Source: Moniliella sp. 'wahieum' (Eukaryota; Basidiomycota; Moniliellomycetes; Moniliellales; Moniliellaceae). From it: a stretch of DNA of 64,000 nucleotides. Shown here one piece after another: positions 1 to 9,911 of this stretch; position 1 is the first letter of the stretch; each line of letters begins with the position of its first letter. Under the pieces are notes generated by a model. The model made no database searches. It worked only from the letters and a program-made list of their open reading frames with translations, and was not told the origin of the DNA. A program made the translations under genes and the position numbers. Location: positions 1 through 64,000 of the forward strand of contig RSEE01000090.1 of assembly GCA_003971905.1 (NCBI GenBank), read 5' to 3'.

Positions 1-2152
1 GGGGCGGATTGTGCTGACCGCGTGACCGCGACGTGCGCCCGGTGCCGGTGCCCGGGCGGCGCGGGGAGAGCCCACGTATCCGATCCATAATGTTATGCTG
101 CTGGTTCAGGCTGAACGCTGAACCTGAACGCTGAACCGTTGAACCGCAGCCTAAGGGCCGAGCCGCTGAATATGCATATTGAGGTCATTGAGGGAAGAAA
201 TCTAGCAGAAAAGTGGCCAGTGGATGTGCTAGCCTCTGCGCTCGCTAGTCACTAGTCACTAGTCACTTGAACGTGAGACCTTGGGATCTTGAGATCGATC
301 AAGCTTGTCGCGGGTCGCTTGTCGCCGTCCCTCCCAGCTTGAAGCTTGAAGCTATTCCGCTGTTCTTAGTACTAGGTGTCGGAAACGCTGATGCGCTTTC
401 GCTTTAGGGGCGGGAAGGTGGAACACCGACGAAAGTCTCCGTCACCGTCAACCGTCATCGTCATCGTCATCAATCGCACGCAGTCTGTCCTCTGTCATAC
501 TGCACAACGCTCTTTCTCGCTGTGGTCGTGTAGCCGTTCTATCTGTCGTCGGCTCCACGGTTCCTATGGGACGGACCAAGCTGCATGGGTATGCGCGGGG
601 CATGCCCATGGACATGTGCTTGCGTGCTAACCCGAACGTTGACTGAGTACTAGGACTGAGGTATGAGGTATTACTAGTATCTAGTTATACTGAGCGCTAA
701 AGCCCAAGGCGCTGAGGAAGAGCATCCTATATCGTGCGGACCGAGTCGTACATACGTATTCGCCGCTGGCCTCAATTAAGTTCCAACGTAAGGTTCAACG
801 GACCGGTACGCGTACCGCGTACCGCGTACCGTTCAACGCCGGAACGTCTAAACCGTGAAGCGAACTCGGGAGCCGCAACGCTGAAGCGCGGAGCTGGTAT
901 AGCATTGGTGTCCGCTCAAACGTTGCACATATGGAGCGCTGGGGTATCGAGAGTATCGAGTATCGAGGACCGAAGATCGGAAGCGTCAGCGGCATCGGAT
1001 GCGGGTGGGTGCAGCCGGCAGCAGGGGCCGAAGCGTGCTATCGTAGTACCAGCGCGAGTGAGCGACACGGGGGGACACAGCGAGAAAGGGGGAGAGGAGC
1101 GGTGAGGGGTGAGGGGTGCGGCCTAAGCCTGAGGCGTGAGCAGAGGAAAAGCAGAGCAGCTGGTGCGGGTGGGATAGGGGGCTGAGCTGGGCTAAGTACT
1201 AAGTGCTGGGCTCAAGTCTGGGCTGGGGAGCGCGGCGCCCGGAGCAGATTCGGCCGAGATGGGATCGGGGCGGCGGGGGGCAGGCAGTGGCAGTGGCAGT
1301 GGCCCAGCACCAGCACCAGCACCAGCGCCCGAGGCGGACCAGGCAGGGCGCGATGGGTTGGGAAGGTTTGGGACAATGAATGAGCCACTGGCCCTGGCGA
1401 GCGCCGAGCCCCAGCCCGGCATCCCCAACACACCCGGAGCGCCTAGGCGTCACGCGTCACGCGTCACGAGTCACGCGTGCTCAGCCCTTGGCCTGAGCCC
1501 ACACCGGCGCAGCAGGCGCTCCCAACCCTAGTGCCTCCTGCTGCGCTGGGAAGCAAGGAGGGGGCGGCGGCGCCGCGCTGACATGGACAAGGCAGGCGCA
1601 CGCCGTGGCAGAGCAGGGGAGGCACTCGGCAGGCAGCGAGGGGATCGGGTATCCAGCACCCAGCAGCTAGTATCCCATGGTCGATGGTCCAGGATCCAGG
1701 ATCCAGTACCCACGTCCCCACGGCCCACTGTCCAGACCCACTCCCGCCCACGGCCCAGAGCAGGACAGTGGCCGGACGCTGCGGCCCTTAATTCGGCGGC
1801 CGAGCAGCCCGCCGCGCCGAACCAGACACTGGCGCCGTGCACGCGTGCTGGGCGGCCGTTCCTGAAGCGCAGGGGCAGTCACTGGTCACCGCTGGGGGCG
1901 GGCGCCCGGGGGCGGTGTTGTGCACGGGCACGGCAGCGCACTGCTCCGTCAGCGGCGCCACGCCCCCTCCGCCACTTGGAAGGCCGACGCGTGACGCGTG
2001 AGCCTTCCGTGACGCTTGACGCTTGACGCCCCGCGCCCCCTTCGCTTCTCCCGCCGCCGCCGCCCTTGTTTCGCCCGAGCGCTGTGCCTGCTGCTCCCTC
2101 CGCCTCCTGCCGCCACACCACCTCCACCTCCGCCCTCGGAGCGCCTGCCGCC
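1..2152. other. gene-free 5' stretch rich in short palindromic words
   Basis: I see no convincing gene. The open frames here are short, overlap on both strands and have the composition of translated noncoding DNA. The stretch is full of tandem short words with palindromic cores: CTGAACG-type words at about 109-145, CACTAGT repeats at 244-268, AAGCTTGAAGCT at 340-353, and CACGCGT repeats at 1449-1478. The last kilobase is GC-rich and CT-rich and probably holds the promoter and 5' leader of the forkhead gene. Confidence 0.7.
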
Positions 2153-4602
2153 ATGAACACCCAGGCCCCCTTCCTGCCGCTCCAGCTGCCCGTCCCCACC
2201 CTCGAGCAGAGCGCCCATGGCTTCCCTGCCGCTCCTGCCAGCGGCCCACCGGCCCCGCCCCCACCTTCTCCGCCCCCCTTCCTCCCTGTCCCCGGCCTCG
2301 CTCCGCCGCCGCCCGGCACCGCCTCCGCCCCGCCTCCCTCCCCTTCCCTCCGCACCCCTTCTTTGCCGCGCCCCACCAGGCCCCTCCGTCCCAGATGCGC
2401 ACCAACCCCGGCCTCCTCCACCCGGCCCCCAGCATGGCCGCTACCGCCACCACCAATGCCTCTCTCGCCTACCTCAACGACCAGCTCGCCCGCTTCGCCG
2501 CCACCGGTGGCATGCCTTTGCTTCCCGCCCATGGTCTCCACCAGTGCCACGCCCTTGCTCCCTCTGCTCCCGCTTCGGGCGCCAGCAGCCCCGGAGGAGC
2601 AGCGCACGAGGCCTCGTCCGCACCGGCTACTCCACCCCGGCCTTGGCCTTGGATCGTTTGACCCCGCCGCTGCTTTTTCCCAACTCGGCGCCGCCGGCTT
2701 GCCTGCCGGCTTGCCTCCCGCTGGTCTGCCTCCTGCTGGCCTTACCGGCGCTGCCGGCCTCCGCACCCTTCCCATGGCCACGGACCCCGCTCCTCCCCCT
2801 TTTACGTCAATGGCAAGCGCTTGGTTTGGTCCGACATGATCTGCGCTACCATTGCCGAGTCCCCGCAGCGCCGGTTGGTGATCCAGGATCTGTTCCATGC
2901 ATGTGCCAAAAATTCCCCGAGATTCACGAATGGCCAATGGCAAGGATTGGGAGGTGAGTTTTCCCTTTTCCTTTCCCTTTTCCTTTTCCTTTCCCTTTTC
3001 CTTTTCCTTTTTGTTTCTTTTTGTTTTTTGTTGTTTTTCTCCCACTTTGGCTTGGAAAAAGGTAGCTAACCGGATCGGACTGAACGCATAGGCCCGCGTT
3101 AAGAATCGGATCAAGTCGACCTTGTCAATCAAGAGCAACTTTTTATCAAGGTGCCTCGGCCTGCCTCGGCCGCTGGCAAAGGATCCTGGTGGACGCTGAG
3201 CGAGGAAGCTCAAGACATGTACCGTTCTGGTCGTCTGTCAACGAGCACAAGCAACAGGGTGTGCTTCAATCGGCTACGCACCACGTAGGACATGCTCACC
3301 ACCACCACGGTGCCCACGCACACCATTCCACTCACTCCTCCCGTTCCTCCAGCTCGGTAGGACAGCGCGCTAAGGACCGCACCCCACATGCCCATCCTGC
3401 CTCGGGCCATCAAGTCGGTGGCACATCCACCCTGTCCCGTCCTACCTCTCGCCCGGCCAGTCGGCCTAGTCGGACTGGTTCCCCCTCCCTCTCTCGTCGC
3501 TCCCCCGTCCCTTGGTCCCATGAGTATGACCGCGCTTCGACCCGAGGAGGCTCCCCCGTACAGGCTCACCAACAATACCCGCCCCCTGCACCACAGCCCA
3601 ATGCCACTGCCAATGGGAATCCTAATGGGAATCCTAATGGGAATCCTAATGGAACGGGAATGGATACCCTCTACCCTTACCGCCCGGGATGTTTTTTGAC
3701 TTGAGCGGGCTCAACCCTCTTGCTCTGGCCCAAGTTCATGCCGATGGTGCCTCGTCTCCGTTCCCCCACCTGCCCCACCTGCCCCACTTACCAGGAAGCG
3801 GGACGATGACGCCATCGCAAGGCTTAAAGGTGGACAGTCTGTCGCTGTCGCTTACCCCTCGTCCGCCTTCGGACCAAGAAGTGGCACAGTGGCGCGCACT
3901 CTTCGATGCTGCCGGACCGTTCCCAGGATCGGTCCCAACTTCCGGATCGGTTTCGGTTGCCGGATCAGTTTCGGCGTCGGGATCGGGATCAGGCTCGGCT
4001 TCTGCATCGGCTACAGCTTCCGCTTCCCCAGTCACTAGCTCACCACAACAACCCGGCGCACAGGCTCCTAAACCGGACGATAGCCCCCTTTCTTCCGGTC
4101 CGTCCGTTGATTCCACCAGCTCGGCCGCATCTCACTCCCAATCCCACATCTAACTCCCAATCCCAATCCAACTCCCAATCCCAATCCAACTCCCAATCCC
4201 AATCCAACTCCCAATCCCAATCCAACTCCCAATTCCAGTCCCTCCCGGTCCCAGTCCCAGTCCCAGTCCCAGTCCCAACCCTCGGTCACGGCCGAGGACA
4301 CAGAGACGGACGCGCTCCTGCGCTCCTTGGTCGGCGGGTCAATGTTTGATTCCAAAGTGCCTTCTGCCTCTGCACCTGCACCTGCATCTGCACCTTCACC
4401 AACCTCTGGACCGGCCTCTGGACCTGCACCGACGTCGGGACCGACGTCAGGACCGGCACCCACGTCCACATCTACCCCTACCTCCTCCCACCCGACCCCG
4501 GCGGACCCACAGCCTTTTTCACTAGACCTCGCGTTCCTTGGCGCAGCGCACGACGGCCAAGCCAAGCCCGTGCCCGTACCTGTGGCTACGACGTCGACCT
4601 AA
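2153..4602 (+). CDS. forkhead (winged-helix) transcription factor, frame-broken
   Basis: Probable DNA-binding transcription factor of the forkhead family, acting in the nucleus. A Pro/Ala-rich N-terminus is followed at about 2802-3235 by a winged-helix core: GKRLVWSDMICATIAESPQR (helix 1), a TNGQWQ segment, then NRIKSTLSIKSNF (recognition helix region) and KVPRPA...GKGSWWTL, the typical forkhead end. The core is split by an intron (GTGAGT at 2954 to AG at 3091) with a long pyrimidine tract. Downstream are His-rich, Ser/Pro-rich, Asn-Pro-Asn-Gly and Ser-Gln repeat segments, ending at the TAA at 4602. The frame changes at about 2802, 3140, 3225, 3685 and 4140; at 2802 and 3140 one extra T restores the forkhead domain. 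The start at 2153 is the first ATG in a good context and is not certain. The subfamily cannot be named from what I see. Confidence 0.8.
3612..3655 (+). repeat. AATGGGAATCCT tandem repeat in forkhead gene
   Basis: A 12-bp unit is repeated about three and a half times and encodes Asn-Gly-Asn-Pro repeats in the low-complexity tail of the forkhead protein. Confidence 0.85.
4140..4245 (+). repeat. 18-bp AACTCCCAATCCCAATCC minisatellite
   Basis: About five near-perfect 18-bp copies, encoding Asn-Ser-Gln-Ser-Gln-Ser in the forkhead protein's C-terminal region. The reading frame breaks at the start of the array, which may be a collapsed or mis-sized repeat. Confidence 0.85.
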
Positions 4603-7600
4603 CTAGCACTAGCTACCTACCTAGCTACCGACCTAGCTTCTTGCTTCTTACTTGTTACTTGTTACTTGTTACTTCTAGCTACCAGCTTCTCGCTTCAAGC
4701 TTGCGAGATCGCCTCGATCACCTCTCTGGATCACCTCTCTGGATCACCTCTCTGGATCACGATACTTCCGGGGGGACTTTTTTCCTCCCCCTTTCCCCCC
4801 CTCGTCTCTCGTCCTTCCTCTCCCCTCTCTCCTCTCTCGTCTCTGGTCTCTCGTGCCTCGTGCCTCGTCTCTTTCATACATCACTTTCCACCCCGTGGGC
4901 CTCGCCTGTCTCCCTCCGGTCGGATCGTAATGGCTCTGGTATGGTGCTGGTATGGTGCTAGGATGGTGATGCTAAGGTGATGCTGTGCTGCTGGTATGGG
5001 ACTGTTGGGTGCGGGGTGCTGGGTACTGGGTACTGGGGTACTGGGAACTGGGTTCGCTTGGCAGAAGGCCGGCGGCGGCATACGACGGTGCCGACGAGCA
5101 GACTTGCGGGGGGGGCTGGTATGCGTACGAAGTCCTACGTCCTAAGGATGGAGCCAAGCGGCGTGCAGCTTGATGTGGCAACCAGCGTGGCATGTGGCAG
5201 CCCGTCGTCCACAGGGCCGTACGATGCAAGCACTACGACTTACTACTTACTACTACTACTACTACTAAAGCAAAAACCTGGGTGGGTGGCAGTGGGTTGC
5301 CGTGGGTTGCCGTGTCTTGCACTAGGCTGTAGGATGGTAGTAGCACACGTATTGTGGCAGGCGAGCAAGGCAGAACCAGAGTTAGGTCTGGGAATGGTGC
5401 ACATCCAATCTACCAGAGCCCACCCAGAGGCACAAACAAATAGGGGGCGGAACACAGGCGGAACGCGGCTGCTGCGCACAAGGTTTCCAGTATGCCCGAT
5501 AGCGCTGACCGGTGACGCGTGACGTGTGACGCGCCGACTGAGGTATCACATGTGCGGGTCCGATCATATAGGGATGGGTTCCTATGGGGGGTTTTGCTAC
5601 GAACCGGTTTCCTATAGGTTGCTACGATATAGTTTCCTATGGGTTCCGGCTATACGGTTTCCTAAGGGGCCTCAAGCCTCAGGACCGTCGTTGAAGGTTG
5701 AAAGTTCAGTTGAACTGCAACGGTGAGGAGACAGAACGCAAGCACCAAGCGCTATAGCCAGCTGCCCAGCTGCCAGCTGCACCTCGATGAGGCCTCCTCA
5801 GGCCTCAGGCTGGAATATACGTTCACCATGGTTCTGTGATCGCAACAAAAGCCGATCCAGAGATCAACACACTCCGACCAAGCACAGTCATTAACCATTC
5901 ATCGACGCCGAGTGTTGTACATTCACGTGCATGGGCATGAACATGATCCATTCACTCGCACCATTTCACCTCGGGCCTGGGCCTCAGGAATCAACCATCA
6001 ACGTTCAACGTTCAACGCCTCAAGCCGTGGCGCGCCGTGTGGATCTCTCGGGTACTACGCTCTCGCCCCAGCAGGCCACATGCGTCTTGCCTCTTCAAGC
6101 TTCAAGCTTCAGTGGTGCCTGTGACCTCTGTGACCATATTCTCACGCGGCAGCTTGAAGCTTGAAGCTTGAATCTAAGCACAGCCGCGGGGTTAAGTGAC
6201 GCGCGTGACGGATGTATTGGGCTGCATGGATAAAGGATGCATGATGCAGGATGGTCGATCACATGTCTAGGGGCTAGTTGTTGGGTCCATGGGACCGCAA
6301 TGGGGGCTATAGATGCCACTCTGCTGCAGCTGTGTGGGTGGGAAGAGTATACGGAGAAGGGCAATGTGCCGGCGGTTTGGGAGCCGGGCGGTGCTTCCAG
6401 GTACTTTTAGTAGTTTTGTTGATGCCGGCGGAGTATGTGAGGTCAGAGGTGTGTTCAAGATACTTGTTACGACCCGTCAGCTCAAGCGAGAGATGAAGTC
6501 TCGTTCACGTCGTTCCAGAGGGATAAACGTCCTGTGGGCACATGTTCCTTTCAATGCACAAAATACTGATGATCTCATTCGTCTTCTGTGGGGTGTCGTT
6601 CAAGGTAAAAGAGGCTCCATCTCCATAGTTCATTATGTATCTATCCAACGGAGTGCTGGGCCGAGTTTACCTGGTACACTATCAAAGGGTAGTTACCCCA
6701 CCGCTGTGTTTCGATCTTCTTGTTGTTGTTGTTGTCACAGACCGGTTCATTCACAGTTGCACTTGCGGCCAAAACTCATCTGTAAAACAACACTTGGCTC
6801 ATTATCATTGGGGTGCATTGCCCACTCTTATAAGGTAACGCAAAAGGCAATACCCCGCGTTTCGTTGCGTCCCTTTCATCTCACAGTGCGGATATACTTA
6901 TTTACTGGTCTCGTCGCGCGAAAAGTAATATACGGCCAATGCTTTTTTCTGTGAATTTGGTCGCCCTCTACCGGTCGAGCAAGACGAGGTGGGGGGGGCA
7001 CAGTTGGATACTCAAACGAGAGACCATGTCGCTCATAACAATTTATCGACACGTTAATCACACGTGCTTGAATCCTTTTTGTGCATTCCCCCGCTTTTCG
7101 CCGAGAGCTTTACCCGCATTATATTCACGCCTTGTCTTAATTCATCAAGGCGCGGTGCACCGAAGTGGATCGCGTAATATAGGATCCCTGTTAGATGCCT
7201 GTTCCCAATGGAAGGGCACTCGAACATCAGACTCCTCAGACCCTCAAGCCTCAGGGTGCTAGGCTTGCAGAAGATCTCTCAGGCATCTCAGATCTCACAG
7301 AGGCCTCAGAACCTTAACGCTGTTATCCCGTACTTCAGAGAAGCTCCTTCTAGAGCTTTAAGCTTGGTGAATGATTCAAGGTATGTGCTCACAACCGTGC
7401 TCATAACGTATACCAACTAGGTTCAACCCAATCGTGGGTCCCTTCCTGATGTTGCTCTGGGATATGATCTTGCATGGGCTGGGGGAAGGCGCCAAGGGCT
7501 GGCAAGGTAACCAGTAATTGTAAAGGCAAGGCAACAGAGGACAAGGCCTGGGTGCTAGTTAGTTACTAGGTTACTACGTGCGGCAGTGGTTACTGCTTCC

Positions 7601-8449
7601 TGGTTATAGACTTTTAGACGTTACGCGTTAGGCCTTACATGCTTACACCAGAGGGTACAGCACTGTGACACGTCGTGACGTGCAATGTGACGCGTGACGT
7701 CCAGGTGCTCGGGGGGGCGGCACGGGCGGCAGCGGCAGCGGCAGTGGTGGCAGCCGAAGTGTGAGTGGAGAGCTTGAAGAGAAGAGCAGTGACTAGTGAG
7801 CTAGTGAGCTAGTGAGTACGAGTAGCGGCTACTCAGTTGAAGAGTACTCAAAATCTCTGCCATTTTGCGCCGCCACACTGCCGCCACACTGCCGCCACCC
7901 TTTTCCCACCGATGGACCCGTGCGGACGGGGGCCTGGACATCAGCGATGGTCGATGGCCATGAACGTTGAACTCTTTTCATCGGATCATCCATTCGGCCC
8001 GCCGGACGTATCCACGGCAGCAGACGTCTGATGGTTGCGGCCGCCAGCCACACGCGTGGCCACCTACCCTGTCCTATGCCTGCCCTAGATCCCCTAGATC
8101 CCACCGGCTTGCCATCGCTGTCACCCAGCCTCGCGCGCTTTGCGCTGTCGGACAATAGATCCGCGGTGGTACCTACTGTTTGTACTTATGCTTCGTCTGC
8201 TCCCGTACCCTGCGTCGGCAGGGGTCAGTGATCTGGTGATCTTCGAACGCATGTGCTGCCTGATCGGACGGTCACCGGTCACCGGTGTCACGTGTGCACG
8301 TCACCTGTCACAGACCCCGTGTCACCTGTCACCTGTCACCGGTCACCATGCCAACGCATCTTGCACTCATTCTTTCATCCATCCATCCCTCCATCCACCC
8401 ATCCATCATTCCAGTGGGCCATCCGTCCATCCATCCATATATCGGGGAC
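4603..8449. other. long gene-free region between forkhead gene and retrotransposon
   Basis: No gene supported. It contains palindromic-word clusters (AAGCTTCAAGCTT at about 6100 and 6150, TTCAACG repeats at about 6000-6016, GAGCTAGT repeats at 7796-7815, AGGCCT words at about 5790). An AT-richer island lies at about 6280-7420, including a 213-codon open frame at 6313-6954 without any recognisable domain. A CATC/CATCC microsatellite lies at about 8375-8440, just before the retrotransposon insertion point. Confidence 0.65.
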
Positions 8450-8454
8450 ACATC
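8450..8454. repeat. target site duplication, left copy (ACATC)
   Basis: ACATC directly precedes the 5' LTR and is repeated directly after the 3' LTR at 13501-13505. Confidence 0.92.
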
Positions 8455-8614
8455 TGTTGACATCCGTCCTAGGACCGCGCGGACCCTGAGTCACGTGAGT
8501 CAGCTTTCATTCCTTCCGAGCTCGCACCAGTCTTCTGGACGAGTCAGTCGCAGAAGCTTCTTAGTCAAATACGACGTTCAGTGCTCACATTCTTTGGTAG
8601 TAGCGAGGCCGACA
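8455..8614 (+). repeat. 5' LTR of copia element
   Basis: 160 bp, TG...CA termini. It matches the 3' LTR except for A/C in the TTAGTC(A/C)AATACG segment, T/G in ACATTCT(T/G)TGG and one extra C near the end. It should carry the element promoter. Confidence 0.95.
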
Positions 8615-8667
8615 GAGTTACATCCTTATCTGCTCATCCCTGAGCTGGCCAAACTACACCCACAACC

Positions 8668-9911
8668 ATGGGCGCCAACGCTAACACCGATCTCTCGGTC
8701 AGCGACACCACAATGGTGAACAAGCGCGATTACTGGACACCAACCGGTCGCGATCCGCCACCGATTGGCACCGACAACGAGGAACTCATGATGCTTTGCG
8801 CCGAAGCGCACCTGTGGTTCAAGAAGACGAACGACATCGATGTCGTTAAAGAGAAGATCAACAGAACTATACACGACAGAGCCGAGTGGCTTGGATGGAA
8901 GGACGAACCTACGTCTATCACGACAAACTGGGTTCGACGGGCTACGAATTTTGTGGTGCAAAACATCCACCAAATGGAAACTCAACCCAACGCAACTTTG
9001 GGGGCACCTACAGGCGCAGCCTCGCGACCCGAGTACGACCTTTACAGATCACTACGCGAGTCTCCCACCAAGAATATCAAGTGGCCTGATCTGAACAAAG
9101 ACCCGTCCGCCTACAGCGCTTGGGAAGACGAATTTCTCTTCGCGATAACAGATGCCCACCCCCACGCAAGCGACGTCGTCCAGAATGGTCGCAGCTCCCG
9201 CTACTTCACCGAGGACCTCGACAGACGCTTGCACAACCTTCTTAGGGAAGCCATGCCGTCAACCCTCTTCCGGACGATCCGCACCCACACGAAATATGCA
9301 CCCAGGACACGCTGAACATGCTGCGTCAGCGGTATGGATATACGCCTACCGCAAACAGAGGGCCTCTACTCATTCGCTACTTTTCGGCCGACCAAGGAAA
9401 CCGATCGGGTCGAGACTACCTCGACTACATGGAAGAGATCAGTGCAAGCCTGACGCGAGCGGGCATCCCACTTACGGAAGAGCAGGAACGCACTGGGATC
9501 CTACTCGGCTTACGCGACATGAGCATTCGCCAGCGTGAAGAGCGCTCGAGTCTAGACAAGTTACGGCAGGCCGTGATGACATACCAGCCGCCACGTATCC
9601 CGGTGGAGAAAGGAAGAGAAACGGAGGCAAGCCGGTCAACGGAGGAACGCCTTGGACTCGACCCGACAGCGGGGGACGACCCACCAGCGGGGGAAAAAAA
9701 CTCCAGCGGGGGCAAAGCCGGCGACGACAACCTCGCGGACACAAAGACCAAGGGGCAAGACCGCACCAACCAACCCTGGCGCAGCGCGACGTCTAATAAA
9801 CCTGTTGTCCCTCCGCGCAACCCAGGCCGAGCCAACGCTCACGTCGCTCAGAGAGCGAGCTCTCCCGAGTCTGAAGTGATTGACGTTGATGCGGGCACAG
9901 CTGACTACTAG
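8668..9911 (+). CDS. gag: copia gag (capsid) region
   Basis: Structural polyprotein of the retrotransposon, beginning at ATG 8668 after the 5' LTR and ending at TAG 9911. It has a helical capsid-like region and a basic, Pro- and Gln-rich C-terminus; I see no CCHC zinc knuckle. The frame shifts once near 9302: family-like sequence continues from ...THTKYAP into DTLNMLRQRYGY if one C is added to a CCC run. The following pro-pol frame is in phase with the second part of gag and is separated only by the TAG at 9909-9911. Confidence 0.85.

Noticed and set aside
376-630. 84-codon frame near the window start
   Set aside because: Short, no homologue recognised, no intron or leader signal; composition like other spacer frames.
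1879-3213. 444-codon minus-strand open frame over the forkhead gene
   Set aside because: Gly/Lys/Arg-rich translation of the complement of a Pro-rich GC-rich gene; the plus strand carries the forkhead motifs and a spliceable intron.
8626-8985. Minus-strand frame over gag
   Set aside because: Antisense to the retrotransposon gag; no support.
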